Below, piece by piece: positions 20,697 to 33,204 of a stretch of 64,000 nt of DNA; positions within the stretch are counted from its first letter, which is position 1, and each line of letters opens with the position of its first letter. The translations under genes and the position numbers were made by a program. Source of the DNA: Serripes groenlandicus (Eukaryota; Mollusca; Bivalvia; Cardiida; Cardiidae); assembly GCA_031761405.1 (NCBI GenBank), contig JASEVX010000011.1, positions 19,242,303 to 19,306,302 of the forward strand, in the 5' to 3' direction. The notes beneath the pieces are model-generated. The model worked only from the letters and a program-made list of their open reading frames with translations. It ran no database searches and was not told the DNA's origin.

Positions 20697-20892
20697 TTTT
20701 TTTATTACATCGATTGCGAAACAAGCTTTCAGCTTATATTAATCACGTTCGATCGCTTCTTGGAGACTTAACAAGTACTCGCGACATTTGTATGGACAAA
20801 CTCTGTAGTCAGAACCCGCTCATCACGGGATTCGTACCCGGAACCTTTGATACAATGTACGAGATGCCGACGCTCTACCACTACACCGCTGT
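20697..20892 (-). mobile_element. SINE-E copy, minus orientation
   Basis: On the minus strand: tRNA-like head with GTGGTAGAGCGTCGGC (A box) and GGGTACGAATCCCGTGATG (degenerate B box), body CGAGTACTTGTTAAGTCTCC, tail ATTAATATAAGCTGAAAGC. Same family as 28310, 54658 and 58190. Confidence 0.85.
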
Positions 20893-21469
20893 CTTACACA
20901 CTGTCGTCTTGTCGCACACATTAAAAGAGCACATATAGAACAGGAACAGTTGATATTTAAACGTGATCGAATGATATCTCTGAAGGTCGGTTTTTGCACG
21001 GCGGGGTTCCATTATATCCCGTTGGGTATACTGTTATTATAATAAAAGTTAAACTTGATATCCCATTATTCTCTAGTTCTATTTACACAGAAATTAAACG
21101 TAAATTATCGATGATGTATTTCTTCATAATCAGCCTTGCTCAACGGAAGCTAAATTCTACAAAGGGCATATGCGACCATTGTCGATTCAGACAACCTTCG
21201 CAGTTAGATCTTGATATGAAAAGTTCACCAATTAGACAAATTGTTCCAAGAATTGTTCTTGTGGACGAGGTTGTATGAGTGTGCTGAAATGTCTTCATCT
21301 ACAATTTTGAAATAAGACAAGACAAGACAAAATTGAATTGACATAAGCTGATTGAACTTCTAGTCATACAACACAATTTAACATTTATTTACATGATATG
21401 TCACCTTTCAAATAAATAATTTAAGCAAAGCGTCACTCAAGTTTCCCAGGAGCACTGATCGATCAATGA
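20893..21469. other. No feature recognised
   Basis: AT-rich, with a short direct repeat (GACAAGACAAGACAA) near 21318. Open frames here lack splice context. Confidence 0.4.
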
Positions 21470-21690
21470 ACTCTTTCCAACAATCAACAGATCTGCAGCA
21501 TACGATTGTGATAACCTTTAGCCAAAATTATGGAAACTCTCTTTAACTGAAAGAACAATTATTGGATAAAGTTTAAAGACTAGCTAAAAGACCAACAACT
21601 CACGATGAGCTATGTTTCCGTTTACCACAATGTTTTCGAAAGTCTGCTGCTGCAGAGGCGTCTTGTATGTGTAAAACAAAGTAATCAACT
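21470..21690. mobile_element. Pal-A MITE, diverged
   Basis: CTCTTTCCAACAATCAACAG and CTGCAGCATACGATTGTGA left; CGAAAGTCTGCTGCTGCAGA and TTGTATGTGTAAAAC right. The central hairpin is largely lost. Confidence 0.6.
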
Positions 21691-21887
21691 TGAGAAGACT
21701 TGATTGCTTTTGTCTTGCAAATTATGCATGGTGTCCAATTACCGCTTCATTAATCTGTTGTTCGGTAAACATGAATGAAATAGAATAAAACGATCCAAAT
21801 AAGATGAGTCGATACCAACCATAACTATGATGCGATTTGGTATACTAACATTATGTTAAATTCCTGCATGGAACACAGATGGTTTAT

Positions 21888-22020
21888 TAATTGGAGTTTA
21901 CCGCCGTTTTCAACATTATTTCAGTTATTTCACGGCGGTTCATACTCCTGATATGTGTTTCATGGCTTTCTGGAACCTGTACTCGACGCAACATGCTTTC
22001 TTAGATAACTGGACTTTTCG
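21888..22020 (-). mobile_element. SINE tail fragment
   Basis: GGAGTTTACCGCCGTTTTCA and TTCAGTTATTTCACGGCGG match the shared 3' tail; part of a body (AACATGCTTTCTTAGATAA) follows. The head is missing. Confidence 0.75.
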
Positions 22021-22682
22021 ATAGCTGTTTAACCTCGGTTTTGACCTAGATGTTAAACAAATGATCTAGATTGTAGACCAATCAAATGTTGTATTTAATA
22101 AATAATGTCGAAGAAATAAAGGAAATGAAACGTTTCGATTGGTTCATAGTTAAGTTGGCGATCTTACGAGAGGCACTAATAAGATGAAGTTTTAAAATGA
22201 AATGTTCTGCATACTAATTTTTAATTGTTTTCCTTAAGAAATAAATTTCATTAAAAAAATCAGTGAAAATGTATGAAATATAATATTTAAGAGTAAAATA
22301 TTAATTAATTTTGAAACATGATAAGTTTTCAGTTATGTATCGTCAATTGAAACGTATACACGTCTTGGGAGCCTCGCGTAATCTTTCGGCCTCGAATGCG
22401 TATAATCCGTTCCTTAGTGTTTTCTCATAGTGATCGCCGTTTATCTGTTTTAAAGATATTTCTTGTTCCACATAAGACTATTTAGCCTATTGGTGGAAGA
22501 CGAATGGCGTTTATGGCACGAATCGTTTCGTCAATCTAATGCAACTTACGAAAAACAATAAAACGTATAGGAAGACTTGTTTCCCCCTAATAACGTCTCT
22601 GAAGCAGACGTCAGAGGATCTTGCAATGCATCTACTTGTCCAGAAATGATTCTGTTGATGATATTGTTCCTTTTCTTATATT

Positions 22683-22842
22683 TTATTAACCATTTCTCAC
22701 ATCCAACAAATCTGCTGCAGACGACTTTTTTTTTAAAAAACATTAAGTAAAAGAAATAATATTGAATACATTTGAAAACATCGTGACAAAAGACATAATT
22801 GCTCGTCTTGCAATTGAAAATTTACTTGTGTGTGGGAATCGA
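22683..22842. mobile_element. Pal-A fragment
   Basis: TTAACCATTTCTCACATCCA and CTGCTGCAGACGACTTTTTT at the left, ATTGCTCGTCTTGCAATTGA in the middle, GTGTGTGGGAATCG at the right. The inverse CTGCAG block has been deleted. Confidence 0.6.
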
Positions 22843-22983
22843 CCTAGTTGTTGACAGAAGTTACATTAAGATTGGTATAGCCGGTTCCCGCTAGATGGAG
22901 CTGGGGAGGTTGTGCGCATGCGTCGTCACTGCTGCAAGAATACCCCAGTTTCGCCGGACACCGCCCTAAATGAAATTGATTGA

Positions 22984-23165
22984 TTGTTTAATGTAAACGC
23001 CGCTTTCGACCCTTTTTCAGTTATATTAAGGCGTTTCCTGGGTAAATTAGCAGTACTATTGGTCCATTTATCCTGACACCAGCCAGTTAGTCGTAATGCT
23101 TACCCCGCAACTCTGAGCGCCAACGCGGGAAAGCCGGTGTTGGTATTGGTTAGAGTATTAGGTAA
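22984..23165 (-). mobile_element. SINE-D copy, head degraded
   Basis: AACGCCGCTTTCGACCC, TTCAGTTATATTAAGGCG, GACACCAGCCAGTTAGTCGT and GAGCGCCAACGCGGGAA occur in the order expected for SINE-D on the minus strand. Confidence 0.8.
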
Positions 23166-23559
23166 AGCCTTATCGAGGAAGATTGAAGATTAAATTACGT
23201 CGCTTTTGTTATATCGGGAAAGAACCAATACAATTTAGTTGAAATTCTAACGGAGATTTTAAATTGGCGGAAATAATGGATTAATGTCATCTCGGAATAA
23301 AGCTTATCTTGTGGAAATGAAATGATGTAGACAACGGTACCAACATATTTTCATTTTTTCAAAAAGTATTATGTATGCCATCGGCCAAGACACAATGTAC
23401 AAAACCTATATACCAAGTATGTGAAGTCTGAACATCATTAAATACACAAGTACGTTTACAGAAAGTTATGCATATACTGAATAACAATGTAAATGTTTAA
23501 TAGATGCTATAAATTGATGATAACACGTATATATTTCTAAACTAACTTATACTTGGAAG

Positions 23560-23815
23560 ACAAGTATGTTCATTTTTAGTTCGTCTGTATTTCCCAAGAA
23601 AGAATGTTGGGCTATTGTGAAACACCTAGCGTCGTCGACTGCGTCTGCATCGCTTTTAGCATACATCAACTCAAAAACCGTTCAATATTTCCAAATGAAA
23701 CTTGGTACACATGCTCCTAGGAACAATACGCATGCCTTTACCAAGTTTCATCATTCAGCAATGCCCCTATTTCGACTTTCGAAGAAAACAGATGACCGTT
23801 AGCGTTCGCTGCGCG
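23560..23815. repeat. Dispersed repeat fragment
   Basis: GGGCTATTGTGAAACACCTA, GCGTCGTCGACTGCGTCTG and TTTCGAAGAAAACAGATGA correspond, inverted, to 28800-28885 (GACGACGACGCCGAGGTTAA, CAATAGCCCAACTTTT). A 78-codon frame here is not a gene on this evidence. Confidence 0.6.
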
Positions 23816-24105
23816 GTGCTCTTGGTATCACGTAGACTGCTGCAGTGTGTGATATATATTAATTGACACCTTTTCGCTGTTTGGCTGTCAGTGAAACGTG
23901 GTATGGCTCATTTTGGAAAGGAAAGGTATTTTTCCCAACATTGTTTTCACAGTCATGTACTGCAGGGGAATCAAAAGTCCCGTATATCAAGTAAAGCATC
24001 AATAGAGAGATAATTATGCTCACGCGTTGTCAATTGTATTCAAATGCGTAAAGTTTGAACGCGAGAAATTTCATACGAATATTTCAGCGGTTCTCAAGGA
24101 ATCCC

Positions 24106-24200
24106 AGCATTAACCCCCTCATTCAGACGCTTTCTGACGCCTCTGCAGCAGACGACCTTTGAAAACGTTGTGACAAAAGTAGAAATTGCTTAAAACGAGC
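24106..24200. mobile_element. Pal-A left half, interrupted
   Basis: CCTCTGCAGCAGACGACC and GACAAAAGTAGAAATTGCTT, then an abrupt change at about 24202 into the dispersed repeat at 24216-24396. Confidence 0.8.
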
Positions 24201-24215
24201 ACCAAGATACATCTC

Positions 24216-24396
24216 CGGCCCTCAATGAGCCGTATAATTTGATCATCATTATCATGCCACAGAGCCGGTTATTTTCGTGGTAGGAATTTCATTCATTTCC
24301 GGTAATAATGATGTCATTTCCGCCAGTTCACTTTCTTCATGTTTTATGGACGCTTCTCAATGAGCCGGATCACGCTTCATTAGCATCGATCTTTTT
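24216..24396. repeat. Dispersed repeat, inverted partner of 1915-2092
   Basis: TTCCGGTAATAATGATGTCA, CTCAATGAGCCG (twice) and GACGCTTCTCAATGAGCC match the reverse complement of 1915-2092. It appears to interrupt a Pal-A element. Confidence 0.7.
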
Positions 24397-24543
24397 TTTT
24401 ATTGTGTTGTCTTCTTCCTGAGCAGAAACTGCGATTTATGGAATCATTTTAGCAGTTGTCAATTGGTTGTTGTTTAAGAGACTTCCAAACGAGTTCAATT
24501 ACTACTTCAGGATAAAATACAATACGACACTGATTTGATTCAT

Positions 24544-24990
24544 TTAACCCTTTCCCTCATATAGACGCTTTCTGACGCCTCTGCAGCAGACAGCTTTTTG
24601 AAAACATAGTGACAAAAGAAGAAATTGCTCAAAACAAGCAATTTCTCCTTTTGCCACAATGTTTTCCACTTTTAGTCATGGGTTATCCATTTAATTTTTT
24701 TAACAAAATATGTTCAAAGTCGTCTGCTGCAGAATTGTTGTATGAGGGAAAAGGGTTAATCCTTTCTCACATGTAACATCTCTACAGCAGACGACGTTGG
24801 AAAACGTTAAAGCAAAACATTGGAATGTTATACAAATGATAGTACACTTGGCAAAGTGTGTTGATGACATTAACGCAAACAAAGCTATTTCTCATAAATG
24901 AACACTTTCTACGTTTGACATACTGTTTTTCAAATGTCGACTACTGCAGATGTGTTAAATGCGTATATATGTGGTTGTTGTTTTGTTTGT
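24544..24990. mobile_element. Two Pal-A MITEs side by side
   Basis: A well-preserved copy at 24544-24759 (TTAACCCTTTCCCTCATATA to AGGGAAAAGGGTTAA, central TTGCTCAAAACAAGCAA), followed immediately by a diverged one at about 24762-24990 (CCTTTCTCACATGTAACA to GACTACTGCAG). Confidence 0.85.
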
Positions 24991-25334
24991 TTACTCTCGC
25001 ATCATTTGGCAAGCAGCTATTGCTTTCTCTCTCCAATTGAGCCGTCCCGCGGTATAAGGTATAAGGTATAAGGCAGGAATCCATCCCAGGACTTCCGGTA
25101 AACAACATGTAAACAAGGAACAAATAGATATAAAGAAATAAAAGCACTCAAAGTGCTGCCGGCAAGTGGCTAACTGCACATCACGGAATACATTACGACA
25201 AGGATTTACCGATCAAATACACTTCACAAGAATACCATCTTATGGCCCTTAATTGAATAATATTTGAGTTGAATGCATAATATTGTATGCACAGAATGGG
25301 GGTCGGTCTATCGCAAAAACTTTTGTTTGACTAG

Positions 25335-25466
25335 CGGTATTTTATCAATCCCTCTGAGACGGAATGAATCGGCCCGGATTAGCCTGCGCGGATTACGCTG
25401 GCTCATCTTGATCGATACATTACACAGATTCCATACTGTTGGCTTTCTCGTGACACGGCTCATTTG
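25335..25466. mobile_element. Pal-D right half
   Basis: ATCGGCCCGGATTAGCCTGC, GATCGATACATTACACAG and GTTGGCTTTCTCGTGAC correspond to the right arm of the copies at 14187 and 38917. Confidence 0.8.
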
Positions 25467-25499
25467 ATCTTATTTGAATGCAGCGGGCTAACGGTTTTT

Positions 25500-25795
25500 G
25501 AGAAGAAATGAGCACTATAGACATACAATGCAGAAAACACTCTTCCTATTTGTTAAGGAATTTACATTTATTGAGAGCACCTTGTAAGATATCATCCTTA
25601 AAACATTTCTGCGAGATTATTTGACTAGAATTGTGAACTATATATAGGCATACAATGCAGAAAAGCTCAGTCCTGTTTTTCAAGAATTGATATTCACCGA
25701 AAGCACCTTGTAAAACGTAAACCATAAAACATTTCTGCGAAATTATTTGACTAGAATTGTGAACTATATATAGGCATGCAATGCAGAATGTTCAA
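25500..25795. repeat. 126-bp tandem array, left part
   Basis: Unit contains GACTAGAATTGTGAACTATA, TATAGGCATACAATGCAGAA, TCAAGAATTGATATTCACCG and CATTTCTGCGAAATTATTT. GACTAGAATT starts at 25623 and 25749, 126 bp apart. Confidence 0.93.
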
Positions 25796-26284
25796 GGTTA
25801 CAATACACCAAAATAAATCCTTCTTTGTTTCCATGTAAATCGACCAGTTTCATTCCTCAATTGACACACTTTCTAAGCGTTTCTCATGTAGAACACCATG
25901 TATCATTGAAAAGAGTTACCTCCTAGCTTTAAAACAATCCAAAGAAAAGGGGGGGGGGGGGGGGGGGGTCATGCATTATGCAAGAAAGAACTCACAAGGC
26001 GGAAATGGTAACCGTCATTTTGGACCAAATCAGGCTCGGACAAAACCGGTGTTTAGCATTCTCTACTTTCACTTTCAAACAAGGTCAAAATACTAAAGGT
26101 GATCAAATCAATCATTTCCAGCGCATCCTATACAAATTCACAATGCATTTAAACTCAATGTCATATATTCAATACATTCCGGTGATGGTAAACACTCTTT
26201 TCTACGCAAACAAAGGTTTTTTTTAGGGACTGTAGTACTGTAGATCAGCAAGTCAGCGGATGTATTTAGCGTAATTTGACCTCA
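25796..26284. other. Unique-looking insert between array parts, with poly-G
   Basis: Separates the two halves of the 126-bp array. It holds an uninterrupted run of 18 or more G near 25951-25968, followed by an 82-codon frame (25978-26226) without splice context. The nature of this insert is unknown. Confidence 0.5.
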
Positions 26285-27335
26285 AGAATTGATATTCACC
26301 GAAAGCGCTTTGTAAAACGCCAACTGCGAAGGTAATTGACTAGAATTGTGAACTATATATAAGCATACAATGCAGAAAAGCACAGACCTGTTTATCAAGA
26401 ATTGGTATTCATCGAAAACGTTTTTAAAAAACGCAAACCTTAAAACAATTCTGTGAAATGATTTGTATAGAATTGTGAACTATATATAGGCATACAATGC
26501 AGAAAACCCAGTACTGTTTTTCAAGAATTGATATTCACCGAAAGCACCTTGTAAAACATAAACCATAAAACAATTCTGCGAAATTATTTTGACTAGAATT
26601 GTGAACTATATATAGGCATACAATGCAGAAAACCCCAGTCATGTTTTTCAAGAATTGATATTCATCGAAAGCACCTTGTAAAACATAAACCTTAAAACAT
26701 TTCTGCGAAATGACTTGACTAGAATTGTGAACGATACGTAGGCATACAATGCAGAAAAACCCAGTCCTGTTTTTCAATATTTTATATTCGTCGAAAAGGC
26801 TTTAAAAAGCAAACCTTAAAGCAATTCTTCGAAATTAATTGACTAAAATTGTGAACTATATATAGGCATACAATACAGATAAGCACGGTTCTGTTTTTCA
26901 AGAATTAATATTCAACGAAAGGGCTTTAAAACGCAAACCTTAAAAATATTCTGCGAGATTATTTGACTAGAATTCTGAACTATATATAAGCATACAATGC
27001 AGAAAAGCCCAGTCCTTGTTGGTATTTATCGAAAGCGCTTTAAAACGCAACAATTCTGCAAAATGATTTGTATAGAATTGTGAACTATATATAGACATAC
27101 AATGCAGAAAACCCAGTACTGTTTTTCAAGAATTGATATTCACCGAAAACACCTTGTAAAACATAAACCATAAAACAATTCTGCGAAATTATTTGACTAG
27201 AATTGTGAACTATATATAGAGGCATACAATGCAGAAAAAACGGTCATTTTTTTTAAAAAGAGATTTCCAGTTATGGTAAGTATCTTGTAAAATGTCACCC
27301 TTAAAAAATGTCTGCGAAATTATTTGACTATCAGG
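26285..27335. repeat. 126-bp tandem array, right part
   Basis: About eight more diverged copies of the unit at 25500-25795, several with internal deletions. The last merges into unique sequence at about 27336. Confidence 0.92.
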
Positions 27336-27530
27336 CCACTTGTTTCTGAGAATATGTATCATGTGTTTTTTTCCTTCGGTTGCTATTTCAAACAGAATTC
27401 CGTAGAGATCTAACTTATCTGAAAGATTCTTTTCAGAGGATACATACTTTGACGGTGCATCTTTTGTTTGCACAGTGATTATAAAAACAGTATTTACTTG
27501 TTTGAAGCCAACAATTACCCCACTCACGCA
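27336..27530 (-). CDS. Possible coding fragment, unknown
   Basis: On the minus strand about 65 codons are open before the frame enters the 126-bp array, with protein-like stretches KDAPSKYVSSEKNLSDKLDL and YGILFEIATEGKKHMIHIL. No convincing acceptor or donor was found (a GTGAGT near 27529 faces the right way but sits at the start). It could be chance or an exon relic. Confidence 0.22.
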
Positions 27531-28307
27531 TGCAGTTCAATTTGCCATGCCATAAGCTCGACTTGCTATATGACAGCTGAACTAAAAATTGAAAGAAAAG
27601 GAGAATTGCACGTCCTTTACATTTTAGCCTCTCTATCTGATTATGCTTTGAGATTTTGTCCGATGCAGATGTCCAAAGTCGTCTGTATCTGGGAAACGAT
27701 ACTTATAATTCCTAAATATGCAAATTATTGAAATTGTCAAATCCAAAGTTCATTCACAATCGGCTGCATCACAGAATATTTGTTCTGCATTTTTTAGATG
27801 TATTTTTTTTTGTGTAGAATTATTTATGGATATTCAAATTCACTATCTTTAATGCGTACAAAACTATCAATCCTTTTCCGAAATCCTTTTCCGATATGGA
27901 CGACGTTCATTTTAAACGCTCTCGTAGCTGACAACTATTTGAAAGCATTGTTGGACAAGGAGAAATTTCTCTAAACGAGCAACCCTGTATCAAAGCCATA
28001 CTTGAAATTGCATGTTTGTCTCAGATGTTTCCATAGTAGACGACTTTAAAAATAGCATATGAAGTAAAACTGCTACCGCAGCATCTTGTGGAGTAATTAA
28101 AGACATTTTCAGAAGGAAATATTTTTAAATTTAGTTTTTATTCTAGCCAATTTAAATTTCAAATTTAAGACACATGGGGAAAATATAAAAAAAATCCCAA
28201 TAATTTGTCGCTTTACTTGAATCAACTTCGAGCAAGTGCATACGTTTTTACAATCTTTTCAAATGTTAGTTTCTATGAAATGTCAAATTAATTAGTTTGT
28301 GATGAAA
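27531..28307. other. No gene; faint Pal-A remnant
   Basis: CCTTTTCCGATATGGACGAC, GACAAGGAGAAATTTCTC and GTAGACGACTTTAAAAATA near 27885-28055 look like an eroded Pal-A. The rest is featureless AT-rich DNA. Confidence 0.4.
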
Positions 28308-28309
28308 AG

Positions 28310-28485
28310 GTGATGCAGAGGTAGAGCGTCAGCCTTTCGTTCCAAAGGTACCGGGTTTAAGTCCCGTGATGAGTTGGTTCTGTCTTCAGGTTGTTTCCAT
28401 GCAAACGGCGCGAGTACTGGTTGAGTCTACAGGGAGCAGATACCGAGCGAGATTAATAAAACTTGTTTCTTAATAGATGTAAAAT
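28310..28485 (+). mobile_element. SINE-E, full-length-like
   Basis: Head GTGATGCAGAGGTAGAGCGT with B-box-like CGGGTTTAAGTCCCG, body CGGCGCGAGTACTGGTTGAG, tail GAGATTAATAAAACTTG and TAGATGTAAAATAAAA. The + strand copy of the family seen inverted at 20697, 54658 and 58190. Confidence 0.85.
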
Positions 28486-28667
28486 AAAAAGGTTTAAACT
28501 AAACTAAACGGTCCATTGTTTAGTGTTTTACGTAAAAGTACTTCCGTTACGTCACATCCGTCATTTTATATCAGCATGTGATGTCTGGGTTTCCCGTACC
28601 AATAAGTCATTCCACATTCTTCCCTTGCATCTGGCTACTTTTTGTTTGTCAATGATCGTAAAAAAAA

Positions 28668-28745
28668 GATGTATGCGTGTGAACTCGAACTCATGGTACC
28701 TGATAGATAGTCCTAATTGTTAGCAACTGAGCTGTGCCGTCTGTT
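28668..28745 (-). mobile_element. tRNA-like SINE head
   Basis: On the minus strand CGGCACAGCTCAGTTGCTAA is followed after about 30 bp by ATGAGTTCGAGTTCACAC, A- and B-box-like motifs at tRNA spacing. No body or tail is recognised. Confidence 0.5.
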
Positions 28746-28799
28746 TTTTTCTAAGTCGAAAAAGGGGCACTACTGAATAATTATTAAAGCCATAGTTTT

Positions 28800-28886
28800 G
28801 TGATGACGAAGACGAAGACGACGACGCCGAGGTTAACACAATAGCCCAACTTTTTTTTCTTCGAAAAACAGACGAGCTAAAAATGT
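28800..28886. repeat. GAC-rich stretch of a dispersed repeat
   Basis: GATGACGAAGACGAAGACGA then CAATAGCCCAACTTTT; inverted relative to 23560-23815. Confidence 0.6.
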
Positions 28887-29094
28887 TACACCGGGTTTTT
28901 TACATAGACGTAAATGCTCATGGCAATATGATTCATACCGTGCCTAAGATTGAGCCATTGTATTTGCATAATTTGAGAGCATCACGAACAATATGAATCA
29001 TTTGATAGAATCAAGCTGGTACAAAAACGATCTCGATTATAGAACAAACTCCTTTGTTTAGCATATACAAGTAGGATGGATCTTTTCCGCATGC

Positions 29095-29312
29095 AGCCTC
29101 ATTCCCATTTCTCTACAACAGACGACTATTGAAAACAATGTGACAAAATAAGAAATTACTCTAAATGAGTCATTTCTCCGTCTGCCACAACGTTTTCATC
29201 TGTATTTTATAAATTCACGTTCATATATATTGTTTTTCCACCATTCTGCCATGATGTATTCAAAGTCGTCTGCTGCAGATTTGTTGTATGTGCGAAAGGG
29301 AAAGTAAATTTT
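29095..29312. mobile_element. Pal-A MITE
   Basis: CCCATTTCTCTACAACAGAC left, GTCGTCTGCTGCAGATTTG and TGCGAAAGGG right, central AAATTACTCTAAATGAGTCA hairpin. Confidence 0.8.
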
Positions 29313-29334
29313 ATTTATTCCCGTGCATCCTTCA

Positions 29335-32300
29335 CATAACTTAGTCAGAATATGTATTTCGTTAACATTCTTTCACATACCTGAGGCAGCATATGCATTT
29401 TGTTAACATTCATTCACATAAGAAAGTCAGCATAGGCATTTCGTCAGTAACATTCTTTCAAATAACTGAGTCAGCATACGCATTTCGTTAACATTCGTTC
29501 AAATATCTGAGTCAGTATACGCATTTCGTTATCATTCTTTCAAATATCTGAGTCTGCATACGTATTTCGTTATCATTCTTTCAAATAACTGAGTCAGTTT
29601 ACGCATTTCGTTAACATTCGTTCAAATATCTGAGTCAGTATACGCATTTCGTTATCATTCTTTCAAATATCTGAGTCAGTATACGCATTTCGTTATCATT
29701 CTTTCAAATATCTGAGGCAGTATACGCATTTCGTTATCATTCTTTCAAATAACTGAGTCAGCATACGCATTTTGTTAGCATTCGTTGAACTATCTGAGTC
29801 AGTATACGCATTTCGTTAACATTCTTTCAAATAACTGAGTCATCATACGTATTTCGTTAACATTCTTTCAAATAACTGAGCCAGCATACGTATTTTGTTA
29901 CCATTCTTTCAAATAACTGAGTCATCATACGTATTTCGTTAACATTCTTTCAAATAACTGAGCCAGTATACGTATTTTGTTACCATTCTTTCAAATAACT
30001 GAGTCATCATACGTATTTCGTTACCATTCTTTCAAATAACTGAGCCAGCATACGTATTTTGTTACCATTCTTTCAAATAACTGAGTCATCATACGTATTT
30101 CGTTAACATTCTTTCAAATAACTGAGTCATCATACGTATTTCGTTAACATTCTTTCAAATAACTGAGTCATCATACGCATTTTGTTAGCATTCGTTGAAC
30201 TATCTGAGTCAGTATACGCATTTCGTTAACATTCTTTCAAATAACTGAGTCATCATACGTATTTCGTTAACATTCTTTCAAATAACTGAGCCAGCATACG
30301 TATTTTGTTACCATTCTTTCAAATAACTGAGTCATCATACGTATTTCGTTAACATTCTTTCAAATAACTGAGCCAGTATACGTATTTTGTTACCATTCTT
30401 TCAAATAACTGAGTCATCATACGTATTTCGTTAACATTCTTTCAAATAACTGAGCCAGTATACGTATTTTGTTACCATTCTTTCAAATAACTGAGTCATC
30501 ATACGTATTTCGTTACCATTCTTTCAAATAACTGAGCCAGCATACGTATTTTGTTACCATTCTTTCAAATAACTGAGTCATCATACGTATTTCGTTAACA
30601 TTCTTTCAAATAACTGAGTCATCATACGCATTTCGTTATCATTCTTTCAAATAACTGAGTCATCATACGCATTTTGTTAGCATTCGTTGAACTATCTGAG
30701 TCAGTATACGCATTTCGTTATCATTCTTTCAAATAACTGAGTCATCATACGCATTTCGTTAACATTCTTTCAAATAACTGAGTCATCATACGTATTTCGT
30801 TAACATTCTTTCAAATAACTGAGTCATCATACGTATTTCGTTAACATTCTTTCAAATAACTGAGTCATCATACGTATTTCGTTAACATTCTTTCAAATAA
30901 CTGAGTCATCATACGTATTTCGTTAACATTCTTTCAAATAACTGAGTCATCATACGCATTTCGTTAACATTCTTTCAAATAACTGAGTCATCATACGTAT
31001 TTCGTTAACATTCTTTCAAATAACTGAGTCATCATACGTATTTCGTTAACATTCTTTCAAATAACTGAGTCAGTATACGCATTTCGTTAACATTCTTTCA
31101 AATAACTGAGTCATCATACGTATTTCGTTAACATTCTTTCAAATAACTGAGTCATCATACGTATTTCGTTAACATTCTTTCAAATAACTGAGTCATCATA
31201 CGTATTTCGTTAACATTCTTTCAAATAACTGAGTCATCATACGTATTTCGTTAACATTCTTTCAAATAACTGAGTCATCATACGTATTTCGTTAACATTC
31301 TTTCAAATAACTGAGTCAGTATACGCATTTCGTTAACATTCTTTCAAATAACTGAGTCATCATACGTATTTCGTTAACATTCTTTCAAATAACTGAGTCA
31401 GTATACGCATTTCGTTAACATTCTTTCAAATAACTGAGTCATCATACGTATTTCGTTAACATTCTTTCAAATAACTGAGTCAGTATACGCATTTCGTTAA
31501 CATTCTTTCAAATAACTGAGTCATCATACGTATTTCGTTAACATTCTTTCAAATAACTGAGTCATCATACGTATTTCGTTATCATTCTTTCAAATAACTG
31601 AGTCAGTATACGCATTTCGTTAACATTCTTTCAAATAACTGAGTCATCATACGTATTTCGTTAACATTCTTTCAAATAACTGAGTCATCATACGCATTTC
31701 GTTAACATTCTTTCAAATAACTGAGTCATCATACGTATTTCGTTAACATTCTTTCAAATAACTGAGTCATCATACGTATTTCGTTAACATTCTTCCAAAT
31801 AACTGAGTCATCATACGTATTTCGTTAACATTCTTTCAAATAACTGAGTCAGTATACGCATTTCGTTAACATTCTTTCAAATAACTGAGTCATCATACGT
31901 ATTTCGTTAACATTCTTTCAAATAACTGAGTCATCATACGTATTTCGTTAACATTCTTTCAAATAACTGAGTCATCATACGCATTTCGTTAACATTCTTT
32001 CAAATAACTGAGTCATCATACGCATTTCGTTAACATTCTTTCAAATAACTGAGTCATCATACGTATTTCGTTAACATTCTTTCAAATAACTGAGTCAGCA
32101 TACCTATTTCGTTAACATTCTTTCAAATAACTGAATCAGCATACGCATTTCGTTAACATTCTTTCAAATAACGGAGTCAGCATACGCATTTCGTTAACAT
32201 GTTTTCACATAAATTAGTCAGTAAACGCAGTTCTTTAACCTTCTTTCAAGTAACTGAATCAGCATATGCATTTCGTTAACATTCTTTAACCTTATTTCAA

Positions 32301-32465
32301 ATAACTGAGTCAGAATACGTATTTCGTTAACATTCTTTCAAATAAATTAGTCAGCATACGTATTTCGTTAACATTCTTTCAAATAACTGAGTCAACATAC
32401 TCATTTCGTTGACATTCTAACATAGCCGAGTCAGCATAATATTATGCATTTCGTTAACAGTCTTT
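29335..32465. repeat. 41-bp satellite, about 76 copies
   Basis: Unit TAACTGAGTCATCATACGTA TTTCGTTAACATTCTTTCAA A. The edges are diverged and the centre homogeneous, the pattern expected from unequal crossing-over. A rare variant (TTTGTTAGCATTCGTTGAAC) sits at 29771, 30181 and 30673, spaced 410 and 492 bp, ten and twelve units, marking multi-unit duplications. No open frame or known motif. Confidence 0.97.
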
Positions 32466-32768
32466 CAAACATGTTTTCCCTATGCTTTTGTTAACTTCGT
32501 CTTAAAGATGTGCACCAATCTGTAAGTTTGTTTTAAATGTTGACTAATAAGAAAATACATTTTTGTTAATACAGTTTGTTTTCTAATGTGTTTGGCTATT
32601 TTAGTGTCGCCCCCGGCTATCGAAAGGAAAACAATTGATTTTATGAAACAGATTTACTTTCCGAGTCTCTGTCTCTGTCCAAGGCACGAAGTAGTCAAGC
32701 ATTCACTGCCAATATTTAGCGACATCTAATTGTGTAGGACTCTCTGAGTTTACAAGCTAAAACTAAAT

Positions 32769-32980
32769 TTAACTCTTTCAGCGACAAAGGCAATATTTAG
32801 GTTTTTGCAAACAATACTGATTCAGGCGAGTCAGCTCGTAACGAGCTGTCTCACCTGAAATAAGCATTGTTTGCCTTTTAGTTATCAAAATAGTCCAAAA
32901 TTGTATTATATGAGAGATGGAGACGCCCGATTTTGAACATGGAAGAGTCTACTTTAAACAATTCGGCGCTGAATGAGTTA
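32769..32980. mobile_element. Pal-C palindromic MITE
   Basis: Ends TTTAACTCTTTCAGCGACA and GGCGCTGAATGAGTTAAA. The core is a hairpin of GCAAACAATACTGATTCAGG and its imperfect inverse around AGCTCGTAACGAGCT. A second copy begins at 63817 and is cut by the window end; a half copy lies near 49765-49810. Confidence 0.88.
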
Positions 32981-33204
32981 AATGTTTGAAAAGTGAAAAG
33001 TTGTTGACTGCGATTTTAGACGGGCACGTTGTTTTGCCAAGTTATTGTTACCATCAATAGTTACCGCCTCGGTTGTGTAATTAAAAAGCGTCGGCCTCGG
33101 CTGCGAGAACGGGAGCATATAAACAAATCAAAGTACAAAGTACTGAAGGTAGAATTGCGATCGTTTAAGAAGAGATACAGAAGTGCATATATGAATATTT
33201 ATTT

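Noticed and set aside
29335..32465. CRISPR-like array
   Set aside because: The 41-bp units abut with no unique spacers. It is a eukaryotic satellite.
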